Assembly: GCA_943372515.1 (NCBI GenBank)
Contig: CALRYY010000004.1
Span: 25,690 to 89,689, forward strand
Length of the DNA stretch: 64,000 nucleotides
Direction of reading: 5' to 3'
From: RAM1 sp943372515
Lineage (GTDB): Bacteria > Pseudomonadota > Gammaproteobacteria > Burkholderiales > Burkholderiaceae_C
Part shown: in pieces, positions 1 to 7,907 of the stretch
Layout: every line of letters starts with the position of its first letter
Position numbering within the stretch: the stretch's first letter is position 1
Translations under genes and position numbers: made by a program
The notes under the pieces: model-generated
The model's input: only the letters and a program-made list of their open reading frames with translations
What the model was told of the DNA's origin: nothing
The model's database searches: none

Positions 1-2
1 GC

Positions 3-389
3 TGGAATCACATCTACGCCACGCTTGAACGAGAGTTGACAAGAACCAAACTGGTTTCGGTTCCAGCCCGCAACGCCAAAGAGGCATTTATAGCCAGCTC
101 GATTCAGTTCTCACTGAATTTGAAGCCTCATCAAATTGAGCGCTTTGTGCAAGAGTGCAGTTTGCGGGGCCTCTACATCAAGTGGTTTGGCACGCCCGCG
201 CCCGTCGCGTTCACCAGCAATTATGAGCACTGGCATTACCTGGCCAGCAAACCGGACATCCCTCACTCCAAAGCAGTCCTGGATCAATTGATGGATCTGC
301 GCACGCCGTTGTCGCTGACCGACGATGACTGCGTTCTGATCGGAAAAATCGTGTCAAAGGCCTGCCTTCTTGCTGTTGCCGCCAGCTGA
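3..389 (+). CDS. C-terminal fragment, probable DegT/DnrJ/EryC1/StrS-type aminotransferase
   Basis: The reading frame is open to the left edge of the window, so only the last ~128 residues are visible and the true start lies outside. A TTG at 36 could start translation, but the frame upstream of it is continuous. The tail pattern (a strand reading FIASSIQFSL, a KWFGTP turn, then an acidic-rich end with DLRTPLSLTDDDC) resembles the C-terminus of PLP-dependent sugar/amino-acid aminotransferases of the DegT family. The catalytic lysine is not in the visible part. It sits 42 bp upstream of the cysteate/D-cysteine lyase gene and is probably in the same operon. Family assignment is by recall of the sequence pattern and is tentative. 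Confidence 0.45.
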   Translation, partial: WNHIYATLERELTRTKLVSVPARNAKEAFIASSIQFSLNLKPHQIERFVQECSLRGLYIKWFGTPAPVAFTSNYEHWHYLASKPDIPHSKAVLDQLMDLRTPLSLTDDDCVLIGKIVSKACLLAVAAS

Positions 390-431
390 TCTCAGCTCCT
401 CGTTCATCTCCAACTACAAAAGTAAACATCC

Positions 432-1442
432 ATGAAACTCACCAACTTCCCTCGCGTGCGCATCACCCACGGCCCCACCCCACTTGAATTCATGCCCCGC
501 ATGACCGAGGCACTGGGCGGTCCAAACCTGTACATCAAGCGTGACGACTGCACCGGCCTGGGCACCGGGGGCAACAAAACCAGAAAGCTCGAATTCCTGA
601 TGGCTGATGCGGTCAAGCATGGCGCCGACACGATCATCACGCAGGGTGCCACCCAGTCCAACCACGCACGCCAGACGGTGGCCATTGCCGCCAGAATGGG
701 CATGAAGTGCGAGATCTTGCTGGAAGACCGAACAGGCTCTACCGTTGAAAACTACAAGCAGTCTGGCAACGTTTTTCTGGACCACCTGTACGGCGCCAAT
801 GTGCAAGAGCTACCCGGCGGTACCGACATGAATGCCGCGATGGCTGGGCTGGCAGACGAGTTGCGCGCCAAGGGCCAAAAGCCGTACATCATCCCCGGCG
901 GGGGCTCCAACCCGATTGGCGCGCTGGGTTATGTGGTCTGCGCGCTGGAGCTGGTCGATCAGTTCAACAACAGTGGATTGAATGTGAGCTGCCTGGTTCA
1001 TGCCACGGGCAGCGCCGGTACGCAGGCTGGTTTGGTGGCCGGCTTTGAAGGCACGCGCAGCCAGATCCCGGTGCTTGGCATTGGCGTGCGTGCGCCCAAG
1101 GAGGCCCAGGAAACCAGCGTTTACAACCTGGCCGTCAAAACGGTCGATCTGTTGGGCGTGCCTGGCAGTGTGAGCCGCGAGAGCGTCAAGGCCAACTGCG
1201 ACCATGTGGGCGGCGGCTATGGCGTTCCTACGCCGGGCATGATTGAAGCAGTGACCATGATGGCGCGCCTGGAGGGCATTTTGCTCGACCCGGTTTACTC
1301 TGGCAAAGGCATGGCCGGTCTGATTGACTTGTGTCGCAAGGGTCATTTCAAGAAGGGTGAGAACGTCGTCTTTCTGCACACCGGCGGTGCCGTAGCGCTG
1401 TACGGCTACATGGATGCGTTCAGTGGTTTGAAGCCGCTCTGA
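432..1442 (+). CDS. cuyA: PLP-dependent L-cysteate sulfo-lyase / D-cysteine desulfhydrase family (CuyA/DcyD)
   Basis: This 336-residue protein is full length for the ACC deaminase/D-cysteine desulfhydrase fold. The PLP lysine is K49 in GGNKTRKLEFL, followed by the substrate-carboxylate loop GATQSNHARQT and the phosphate-binding region GSAGTQAG; HTGGAVALYGY closes the protein. D-cysteine desulfhydrase releases sulfide and pyruvate, whereas its close relative CuyA releases sulfite, ammonia and pyruvate from L-cysteate. Family alone cannot separate the two. The next gene, 9 bp downstream, encodes a YeiH/CuyZ-type putative sulfite/sulfate exporter, the known partner of CuyA, so I favour cysteate lyase. 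The ACC-deaminase role is less likely because the substrate loop follows the desulfhydrase pattern. Cytoplasmic. Confidence 0.75.
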   Translation: MKLTNFPRVRITHGPTPLEFMPRMTEALGGPNLYIKRDDCTGLGTGGNKTRKLEFLMADAVKHGADTIITQGATQSNHARQTVAIAARMGMKCEILLEDRTGSTVENYKQSGNVFLDHLYGANVQELPGGTDMNAAMAGLADELRAKGQKPYIIPGGGSNPIGALGYVVCALELVDQFNNSGLNVSCLVHATGSAGTQAGLVAGFEGTRSQIPVLGIGVRAPKEAQETSVYNLAVKTVDLLGVPGSVSRESVKANCDHVGGGYGVPTPGMIEAVTMMARLEGILLDPVYSGKGMAGLIDLCRKGHFKKGENVVFLHTGGAVALYGYMDAFSGLKPL

Positions 1443-1451
1443 AGCCTTTAG

Positions 1452-2483
1452 ATGACAACGCTTGCGCCGGGTGCGGCCATCGAGTTCACCAAAACGCTCA
1501 TCCCGGGCTTGCTGGTCACCGCGCTGGTTGCCATGGCGGCTGCCTTTCTGGGCAGTCATTACAAAGGCTCCATGCTGCTGTTTGCGTTGCTGCTTGGGCT
1601 GGCCTTGCATTTTGTCAGTGAAGACAAGCGCTGCGCCGCAGGCATTCAATTTGCGTCAAGCACCGTGCTGAGGCTGGGCGTGGCGTTGCTTGGTTTGCGG
1701 CTCACAATTGACCACGTCGTCACACTGGGCTGGCAGACCGTGGGGGCGCTGATGGTGGCCGTGTGTTTGACGATTGCCATGGGCCTGCTTCTGGCACGGT
1801 TGTTCAGGGTCGACAGCAGCCTGGGTGTTCTGATAGGCGGCGCGACCGCCATTTGCGGCGCATCGGCCGCGCTGGCGATTTCAAGCGTCTTGCCCAAAGG
1901 CGTCCACCTCGAGCGTGACACCACCCTGACCGTGGTGGGCGTCACGACGTTGTCCACGATGGCCATGGTGGTCTATCCACTTGTCACCCAATGGCTGGGC
2001 TTTGACGCAGTGATGGCAGGCAAGTTCATAGGCGCCACGATTCACGATGTCGCACAGGTTGTCGGCGCAGGGTACAGCCTGTCGCCCGAGGCGGGTGATG
2101 CGGCCACCATCACCAAGCTGATGCGTGTGGCGTTCTTGATGCCCGTGCTGGTCGTTATCTCGCTGGTGGTGCGTGCTCGCATGGCGGGCACGCCAGGCTC
2201 AGCGGGTACCGGTAACGCCACCAAAACGCCGTTACTGCCCTGGTTCACAGTGGCCTTTGTGGTTTTGATGTTGATCAACAGTACAGGTTGGGTGCCACCC
2301 GGGGTTCAGGCTGGCGCTTCAGACCTGTCGCAAGCATTTCTGGTGCTTGCCATCGCAGGTGTCGGAGTAAAAACCTCCTTGAAAGAGGTTACACAGCTCG
2401 GGTGGCGGCCTGTAGCAATGATTTTTCTGGTCACCCTGGGGTTGGCGTTTCTCACGGGCGGCTACTTGCTGGCCGTTCACTGA
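1452..2483 (+). CDS. cuyZ: YeiH/UPF0324 family membrane protein, CuyZ-like putative sulfite/sulfate exporter
   Basis: A 343-residue inner-membrane protein with about ten hydrophobic segments spread over its length. A glycine/alanine-rich re-entrant-like stretch reads GGATAICGASAALA (near residues 128-141), the hallmark of the YeiH (putative sulfate exporter) family; a second conserved stretch reads ATIHDVAQVVGAGYS. In cysteate-degrading bacteria a member named CuyZ is encoded beside cuyA and is proposed to export the sulfite released by the lyase. The 9-bp gap to cuyA supports co-transcription and that role here. Direction of transport and substrate are inferred from context only; family members elsewhere are uncharacterised. 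Confidence 0.7.
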   Translation: MTTLAPGAAIEFTKTLIPGLLVTALVAMAAAFLGSHYKGSMLLFALLLGLALHFVSEDKRCAAGIQFASSTVLRLGVALLGLRLTIDHVVTLGWQTVGALMVAVCLTIAMGLLLARLFRVDSSLGVLIGGATAICGASAALAISSVLPKGVHLERDTTLTVVGVTTLSTMAMVVYPLVTQWLGFDAVMAGKFIGATIHDVAQVVGAGYSLSPEAGDAATITKLMRVAFLMPVLVVISLVVRARMAGTPGSAGTGNATKTPLLPWFTVAFVVLMLINSTGWVPPGVQAGASDLSQAFLVLAIAGVGVKTSLKEVTQLGWRPVAMIFLVTLGLAFLTGGYLLAVH

Positions 2484-2506
2484 AAGCTACAGGCAGGAGC
2501 AAACTC

Positions 2507-3223
2507 ATGATCGGTGTGTTGGGCGGTATGGGGCCATTGGCCACCGTTGATTTCTTCAGAAAGGTGCTATCGGAAACACCCGCCATAGGCGACGCCGATC
2601 ATGTGCCGTTGTTGATTCAGTCCGACCCGCGTATCGCACCGCGACCAGCGGCCATCCTGAGCGGGGGTCGCTCGCCATTACCTGAGTTGTTGGCCGGGCG
2701 TGATCGCCTGATTGCAGCGGGCGCCATGGCTTTGGCTATGCCCTGCAACACCGCACATTTTTGGTACGCTGAATTGACCAAAGACTGCAGCGTTCCTTTT
2801 TTGAGTATTGTGGACGCAAGTGTCAATGAGCTCTCGCCGCTGGCTGATGCTGGCTCACCCATCGGGATCATAGCCACACGCGCTACGCTTGCTGCCGGGA
2901 TCTTCGACGCGGCACTTGCCCGTTCGGGATACACAGCCATGGTGCCCAATGAAGTCGACATGGATGTGCTGGTGTTGCCCGGAATAGAGTTTGTCAAAGC
3001 GGGTGATCCATCGCGCGGCGGGCAGCTCATTGAGCAAGCCGTCCAGGCGCTGCTGAATCATGGCGCACGCGCGGTGATTCTGGCTTGCACGGAAACGCCT
3101 TTGGCGCTTGATGCACTCGAGTCAAAGCTTCGCATTCATTGTGTTGACAGTACGGCAGCGCTTGCCAGATGCTGTGTGGCCTGGTGGCAGGCCAATCAAG
3201 CCGCCGCGACTGTCAATGATTGA
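2507..3223 (+). CDS. Aspartate/glutamate racemase family protein
   Basis: The start at 2507 is chosen because the protein begins MIGVLGGMGPLAT, the canonical N-terminus of the family, and an AGGAG-like site (CAGGAG, 2494-2499) precedes it; the frame is open further upstream without similarity. The 238-residue product carries both catalytic cysteines of PLP-independent Asp/Glu racemases: C80 in MPCNTAHF and C194 in LACTETPL. The substrate loop near DPRIAPR fits amino-acid racemases such as YgeA/LraC. It begins 23 bp after the putative sulfite exporter, so a role in interconverting enantiomers of the substrate of the neighbouring lyase (cysteate, cysteine or a related acidic amino acid) is plausible but unproven. 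Confidence 0.75.
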   Translation: MIGVLGGMGPLATVDFFRKVLSETPAIGDADHVPLLIQSDPRIAPRPAAILSGGRSPLPELLAGRDRLIAAGAMALAMPCNTAHFWYAELTKDCSVPFLSIVDASVNELSPLADAGSPIGIIATRATLAAGIFDAALARSGYTAMVPNEVDMDVLVLPGIEFVKAGDPSRGGQLIEQAVQALLNHGARAVILACTETPLALDALESKLRIHCVDSTAALARCCVAWWQANQAAATVND

Positions 3224-3249
3224 CACCAGTCCATGGGAGAGACCGTGAG

Positions 3250-4056
3250 ATGACCAGTAACCCCCTTGAAGTGGATCCACCACACCTTTTGCCGTTCAAC
3301 AGGGCTGGCGCTGGAATGCCATTGGTGCTGGTGCACGGCTATTTGGGGGGCTCCAGCCAGTGGGACGCCCAAGTGCCCGTGCTCAAAGAACACTTTGAAA
3401 TAGTAACGCTGGATCTGGCGGGATACGGTAAGGCCAATCACCTGGCCGCGCCCACTGACCTGGCCGACCATGCCCGCAATGTGTTGGCCACGCTGGATCA
3501 CATGGGGATTGAACGCTTCCATTTGCTGGGCCATTCAATGGGTGGCATGGTGGCGCAGGAAATCACGAGTCAGGCACCTGAGCGGGTAGACAAACTGGTG
3601 CTCTACGCGACCGGCCCGCTGGGTTGCATCCCTGGCCGGTTTGAAACCATGGCACGTTCTCGCGAGCGCTTGCGAGAGGACGGCGTGCAGCGCACCGCCA
3701 GGCGGATTTGTGCCACCTGGTTGCTGGACCGTGAGGCCTCACCGGCGTTTGAGTCCTTGGCCGCGCTCGCTACCCAATCCAGCGAACAGGCCGCCAGCGC
3801 CGGTCTGAGCGCCATGGAGTCCTGGGATGGCCGCGAGCGTCTGGAACAGATTGGGCAGCCTACTTTGATCATCTGGGGTGAGCGCGATCGCACCTACAGT
3901 TGGTCCCAGATCGAGATGCTTTGGCGCAGCATTCCACGTGCATCGCTGGCCGTGTTGCCCTCATGCGCTCATGCTTTGCACCTGGAACGCAGCGAACTTT
4001 TTTGCACGCTGCTTGTTGAGTTTCTGGTGAGCGGCGAAAGTACACATTTGGCATAA
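3250..4056 (+). CDS. Alpha/beta hydrolase
   Basis: The ATG at 3250 is preferred over an in-frame TTG at 3220 because it has a GGAGA ribosome site at 3236-3240 and removes an overlap with the racemase stop. The 268-residue protein shows the oxyanion segment HGYLGG (29-34), the nucleophile elbow GHSMGG with S96, the acid in GERDRTY (D213) and the base H241 in CAHALHLE, so the catalytic triad is complete. No signal peptide is visible. It is the last gene of the lyase-exporter-racemase cluster and may release the cluster's amino-acid substrate from an ester, amide or thioester, but no substrate can be read from the sequence. Confidence 0.75.
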   Translation: MTSNPLEVDPPHLLPFNRAGAGMPLVLVHGYLGGSSQWDAQVPVLKEHFEIVTLDLAGYGKANHLAAPTDLADHARNVLATLDHMGIERFHLLGHSMGGMVAQEITSQAPERVDKLVLYATGPLGCIPGRFETMARSRERLREDGVQRTARRICATWLLDREASPAFESLAALATQSSEQAASAGLSAMESWDGRERLEQIGQPTLIIWGERDRTYSWSQIEMLWRSIPRASLAVLPSCAHALHLERSELFCTLLVEFLVSGESTHLA

Positions 4057-4091
4057 CTGAGGCAACGCCCCCAGGGAAATTTCGCTTAGCC

Positions 4092-4118
4092 TGTCGAAAT
4101 GCGCCAGGCTGGCGCGAC
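4092..4118 (+). promoter_or_regulatory. Candidate ECF42-type promoter (TGTCGA-N17-CGAC)
   Basis: TGTCGA at 4092-4097 and CGAC at 4115-4118 are separated by 17 bp and lie 49 bp before the DGPF gene start. These match the -35 and -10 motifs I recall for ECF42 sigma factors, and the downstream operon encodes exactly such a factor, so autoregulation is expected. Confidence 0.6.
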
Positions 4119-4166
4119 ATGGAGTGAGCGCTGTTGCTCGCCAACCTTTCCCTTCAGGAGCCCACC

Positions 4167-4520
4167 ATGCAATACATGCTGATGTTTTACGAAACCGCCG
4201 ACGACCTGGCCGCCACAACCGACGCGCGCGCCCCCGCCCACTTTGGCGCCTGGATGGCCTATGTGGACGCCATCAAGGCCGCCGGCATTGTGCGCGGTGG
4301 CGAGGGCCTGCAGCTGCCCGCCACCGCCACGTCGCTGCGCATCCGCGGCGACCAGCGCCAGGTGCTGGACGGCCCGTTTGCCGACACCAAGGAGCAGCTG
4401 GGCGGCTTTTTCGTCATCGACGTGCCCGACCTGGACACCGCGCTGGAATGGGCGGCCCGCGCCCCCTGCGCCGGCACCGGCGGCGTGGAGGTGCGCCCCA
4501 CCCTTGTCATGCCGGCATGA
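4167..4520 (+). CDS. DGPF-domain (YCII-related) protein, partner of ECF42 sigma factor
   Basis: Start at 4167 is set by the AGGAG at 4156-4160 and the typical opening MQYMLMFYET; an upstream in-frame ATG at 4134 lacks such a site. The 117-residue product contains the family signature DGPFADTKEQLGGFF and the ferredoxin-like YCII fold pattern ending in VEVRPTLVMPA. DGPF proteins are small cytoplasmic proteins of unknown biochemistry, almost always encoded with ECF42 sigma factors and usually members of their regulon. Its stop overlaps the start of the sigma factor gene by four bases (ATGA), so the two are translationally coupled, and a matching ECF42 promoter lies upstream. Confidence 0.85.
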   Translation: MQYMLMFYETADDLAATTDARAPAHFGAWMAYVDAIKAAGIVRGGEGLQLPATATSLRIRGDQRQVLDGPFADTKEQLGGFFVIDVPDLDTALEWAARAPCAGTGGVEVRPTLVMPA

Positions 4521-5749
4521 GCGTTGCACGGCCGGATACGGCCGCGCGTGCTGCGGCCGACCATGCCGCACGCACGTCCTACGGGCGGCTGGTGGCGATC
4601 CTGGCCTCGCGCACGCGCGACATCGCGCAGGCTGAAGACGCGCTGGCCGAGGCCTTCGCCGCTGCGCTGCAGGCCTGGCCGCGTGATGGCGTGCCGGGCA
4701 ACCCGGCCGCCTGGCTGCTGACCGTGGCCCGGCGCCGCACTCTGGACGACTGGCGCCACAGCCAGGTGGCGCAGGACGCCCACGATGCCCTGCTGGCCGT
4801 AGCCGACGAGCTGGGCCATGACGCGCAAGCCAGCGCCGTGCCTGATGAACGCCTGCGCCTGCTGTTTGTATGCGCCCACCCGGCCATCGACGCCGCGGCC
4901 CGCGCACCGCTGATGCTGCAGGCGGTGCTGGGCCTGGACGTGGCGCGCATGGCGGGTGCCTTCATGACGGCGCCCGCCACTCTGGGCCAGCGGCTGGTGC
5001 GGGCCAAAGCGCGCATCCGCGCATCGGGTATCAGCTTTGAATATCCGCAGGCCCCGGACCTGCCCCAGCGCCTGCAGGACGTGATGGACGGCATCTATGC
5101 CGCCTACGGCACCGGCTGGGACGACGTAGAAGGCGCAGACGCCGCGCGCCAGGGCCTGACGGGCGAAGCCATTGAGCTTGGCCGCATCCTGTGCGCTCTG
5201 ATGCCGCAGGCGCCCGAGCCCTGCGGCCTGCTGGCGCTGATGCTGTTTTGCGAAGCACGCGCCCCCGCTCGCCGCGACGATTCAGGCGCCTATGTGCCGC
5301 TGGCGCAGCAGGACACCACCCGCTGGCACCGGCCCCTGATAGACGAGGCCGAGGCCCTGTTGCAGGCGGCGGCCCGCCACGCCGCGCCGGGGCCCTACCA
5401 GCTGGAAGCGGCCATCCAGTCGGCCCACACCCAGCGATGCCTGGGCGCCAGCGTGCCCGCGCAGGCGCTGGTGCTGCTGTACGACAGCCTGGCGGCATGG
5501 CGCCCGGGTCTGGGCGCGCTGGTCAGCCGGGCCTGCGCAGTGGCTGATGCGCACGGTGCGCCTGCGGGCCTGCAGGCGCTGGACGCATTGCCACAAAACG
5601 ATGTGGCCAGCTACCAGCCGTACTGGGCCGCACGGGCCCACCTGCTTGCCAGTGCGGCGGACAAAACGGCTGCGCGCCAGGCACGTGACCGCGCCATGGG
5701 CCTGAGCGGCAATGCCGCCGTGCGCGCCTGGCTGGCGAAGCGTTACTGA
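4517..5749 (+). CDS. RNA polymerase ECF sigma factor, ECF42 group with C-terminal helical extension
   Basis: The ATG at 4517 overlaps the preceding stop. Residues ~20-95 form the sigma2 region (ASRTRDIAQAEDALAEAF, then NPAAWLLTVARRRTLD), residues ~115-170 a sigma4 region (VPDERLRLLFVCAHPAID ... LGQRLVRAKARIR), and the remaining ~230 residues are an alpha-helical TPR-like extension with blocks such as LGRILCALMPQAPEP and YQLEAAIQSAHTQR. This 410-residue layout, without an anti-sigma gene but with a DGPF partner, is diagnostic of ECF42. The extension is thought to control activity in place of an anti-sigma factor. The last 7 bp overlap the convergent acetyltransferase gene. Confidence 0.9.
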   Translation: MSVARPDTAARAAADHAARTSYGRLVAILASRTRDIAQAEDALAEAFAAALQAWPRDGVPGNPAAWLLTVARRRTLDDWRHSQVAQDAHDALLAVADELGHDAQASAVPDERLRLLFVCAHPAIDAAARAPLMLQAVLGLDVARMAGAFMTAPATLGQRLVRAKARIRASGISFEYPQAPDLPQRLQDVMDGIYAAYGTGWDDVEGADAARQGLTGEAIELGRILCALMPQAPEPCGLLALMLFCEARAPARRDDSGAYVPLAQQDTTRWHRPLIDEAEALLQAAARHAAPGPYQLEAAIQSAHTQRCLGASVPAQALVLLYDSLAAWRPGLGALVSRACAVADAHGAPAGLQALDALPQNDVASYQPYWAARAHLLASAADKTAARQARDRAMGLSGNAAVRAWLAKRY

Positions 5750-6534
5750 TCGACGGGTTGATCGGCAGGCGGCTGCTCAGCGGGCTGAAAAGGCCGGGCC
5801 CAATACGCGTATTCCCAGGCCAGCGAAAAACCGGCCCGTCTGTACAGCGCCTGCGCCCGGGTGTTGGCGCTTTCCACTTGCAGAAACGCACGCGCCAGGT
5901 CGCGCCGCTGGGCCTCTCGCGCGACCGCGCCCAGGATCTGGCTGCCCAGGCCACGGCCGCGAAACGCAGCCAGCGTGCGCATGCCATGCACGCTGGCCCA
6001 GCCCCGGCTGAAGCTGCCCAGGCCGGCTGCCACCGTCTGGCCGTCCACCCGCACGCGCGCAAACACGGCGTGCTGCGCACGCTGCAGAATCTGCACGCGG
6101 CTGGCGCCGTCCACCGGGTCAAAACCTTCGCCCAGGAACACGGCGCGCCAGTCATCGTCGGGCTGCTCGAGAAGTTCGGCCGCCGCACCGTCGGCCAGTG
6201 CTGCCATGCGGGCGACCTTGCCGGTGAATACGCTGGTAGGTTTGCCACGCGTATAGCCACGCGCCAGCAGCTCGGCCCGAACGGCCACAAACGGCTTTTG
6301 TGCCGGCACACGAAATACCGCGCCCAGGCCATTTTGTTGATAGACCGACTCGATCGGCGGAACCATCTGGGCGTCGGTCGCGCCATGGTCCATCGGCACG
6401 GCGCTGTGGGCCCGGCCCACGGTGCCCTGGTCCAGCGCCACCAGCCACCGCCCCACGCGTGCCTGCGCATCGGGGGGCACGGCGTCCAGGGTGGCGCGTT
6501 CAATGGCCTCAATGTCTTGCGGTGTCATGCTCAT
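5743..6534 (-). CDS. GNAT family N-acetyltransferase
   Basis: A 263-residue protein whose C-terminal ~110 residues carry the GNAT core: FRGRGLGSQILGAVAREA (the acetyl-CoA pyrophosphate loop, R/Q-x-x-G-x-G/A variant) followed by VESANTRAQALYRRAGF. The N-terminal ~130 residues are a degenerate GNAT-like half, an arrangement seen in tandem-GNAT proteins of unknown substrate. It starts with ATG overlapping the stop of the upstream dehydratase gene (ATGA at 6531-6534), so the two are translationally coupled and could act on the same amino acid. Its 3' end overlaps the convergent sigma factor gene by 7 bp. No substrate can be assigned. Confidence 0.8.
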   Translation of the reverse strand: MSMTPQDIEAIERATLDAVPPDAQARVGRWLVALDQGTVGRAHSAVPMDHGATDAQMVPPIESVYQQNGLGAVFRVPAQKPFVAVRAELLARGYTRGKPTSVFTGKVARMAALADGAAAELLEQPDDDWRAVFLGEGFDPVDGASRVQILQRAQHAVFARVRVDGQTVAAGLGSFSRGWASVHGMRTLAAFRGRGLGSQILGAVAREAQRRDLARAFLQVESANTRAQALYRRAGFSLAWEYAYWARPFQPAEQPPADQPVDQ

Positions 6535-7514
6535 GATGTCAACAATTGTGCGTAACGCGCCAAGTCTACGTTGCCCCCGCTCACGATGACGCCCACGCGC
6601 TGGCCGCGCAAATCCAGCCCTGCGTGAAAGGCTGCCGCCAGGCTCAGGCAGCCCGTGGGCTCCACCACCAGCTTCATGCGCTGCGCATAAAAGCGCATGG
6701 CCTCCACCAGCTGCGCATCGGTCACGGTCACGATGTCATCCACATCGCGGCGGATCACCCCAAAGGTGTACTGGCCCAGGTGCTGCGTCTGCGCGCCGTC
6801 GGCAAGGGTGCGCGGTGTTTCAATGTGCACGATGGCGCCGGTGCGCAGGGATTGCTGGCCGTCGTTGCCGGCTTCAGGCTCCACGCCATACACCTTGCAC
6901 TGCGGTGCCAGCGCCCGCGCGGCCAGCGCGCAGCCGCTGAGCAGGCCGCCGCCGCCCAGGCACACCAGCAGTGCGTCCAGCGCTCCCGTTTCTTCAAACA
7001 GTTCTTTCGCGGCCGTGCCCTGCCCGGCCATCACATGCGGATGGTCGTAGGGCGGAATGGGTGTCATGCCGCGGTCCGCGGCCAGCTGCGCTGTCAGCGC
7101 TTCGCGGTCCTGCGTGTAGCGGTCGTACAGGATCACTTCGCCGCCACCACCCTCGCCGTTCGCCAGATAGCCGCGCGTGGCGTCCACCTTGGCCTGCGGC
7201 GCATCCATCGGCATCAGGATGGCCGCCGGTATGCCCAGCATGCGCGCTGACAGCGCAATGGCCTGCGCATGGTTGCCCGACGAGAAAGTGACGACGCCCG
7301 CGCGCTTTTGTTCTGCGCTGAACTGCGCCAGTGCGTTGTACGCGCCGCGGAACTTGAACGCGCCCATGCGCTGGAAGTTCTCGCACTTGAAGAAAAGCTG
7401 CGCGCCCAGCAGCGCATCCGCTGTGGCACTGCGCAAGACAGGGGTGCGGTGGGCGTGGCCATGCAGGCGCTGCGCGGCGTGCTCCAGGTCGGCAAAGGTG
7501 GGTAGGGTCAGCAT
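6531..7514 (-). CDS. PLP-dependent serine/threonine dehydratase family, likely threo-3-hydroxyaspartate ammonia-lyase
   Basis: The 327-residue product has fold type II features: PLP lysine K54 in GAFKFRGAYNAL, the SSGNHAQAIALSA carboxylate-binding loop, the glycine-rich phosphate cup CLGGGGLLSG and the C-terminal VIVSGGNVD. It lacks the regulatory ACT domain of biosynthetic threonine deaminase, so it belongs with the short serine racemase/threo-3-hydroxyaspartate ammonia-lyase group, which deaminates beta-hydroxy amino acids to 2-oxo acids. An unusual glycine-rich patch (NGEGGGGE, near residue 119) lies in the small-domain linker. It is coupled to the downstream acetyltransferase gene. Confidence 0.8.
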   Translation of the reverse strand: MLTLPTFADLEHAAQRLHGHAHRTPVLRSATADALLGAQLFFKCENFQRMGAFKFRGAYNALAQFSAEQKRAGVVTFSSGNHAQAIALSARMLGIPAAILMPMDAPQAKVDATRGYLANGEGGGGEVILYDRYTQDREALTAQLAADRGMTPIPPYDHPHVMAGQGTAAKELFEETGALDALLVCLGGGGLLSGCALAARALAPQCKVYGVEPEAGNDGQQSLRTGAIVHIETPRTLADGAQTQHLGQYTFGVIRRDVDDIVTVTDAQLVEAMRFYAQRMKLVVEPTGCLSLAAAFHAGLDLRGQRVGVIVSGGNVDLARYAQLLTS

Positions 7515-7551
7515 GCCCGCCAGCTTAGCGCAGGCGCCGATACGGCGCAGA

Positions 7552-7890
7552 TCAAACCGCGTAGAAGAACCACACCGTGCTGATCAATCCGTCAGTGACT
7601 TCATAGACTGCTGCCGCTTCAAGAGGCGCGTCGCCCAGGCCGGTGATGCGTTCATGGTCGATGACCTTGCTGCCCAGCACCATGCGGTTGAGCACCTGCG
7701 CATGCAAGGAAGGCAGGTTGAAGCGCTGGGTCGCATAAAAATCCGCAAACGCGGCCTTGCCGGCCAGCGCGGGCTCAGTCTGGGGCGGACGGTAGATCTT
7801 GATGTCGTCGCTGTAGCAGGCGACAAAGGCCTGCAGGTCATGCGCGTTGTACGCATCAAGCTGTGCCTGTACAAGTGCTTCGGGGGTCAT
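7552..7890 (-). CDS. SnoaL/NTF2-like domain protein
   Basis: A small (~112-residue) cone-fold protein with the pattern LDAYNAHDLQAFVACYSDDIKIYRPP typical of NTF2-like/SnoaL polyketide-cyclase or steroid-isomerase relatives. The ATG at 7890 is chosen; an in-frame TTG at 7911 would overlap the antitoxin stop. Members range from enzymes to ligand-binding proteins, and the conserved catalytic Asp/His set of ketosteroid isomerase cannot be confirmed here, so no reaction is assigned. It follows the toxin-antitoxin pair on the same strand at 17 bp and could be read through from it. Confidence 0.7.
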   Translation of the reverse strand: MTPEALVQAQLDAYNAHDLQAFVACYSDDIKIYRPPQTEPALAGKAAFADFYATQRFNLPSLHAQVLNRMVLGSKVIDHERITGLGDAPLEAAAVYEVTDGLISTVWFFYAV

Positions 7891-7907
7891 GGGGCATTCG
7901 ATTGAAG

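Noticed and set aside
432..1442. ACC deaminase as the function of the first lyase
   Set aside because: Same fold and lysine loop, but the substrate loop (GATQSNHARQ) and the neighbouring exporter point to the cysteate/D-cysteine branch.
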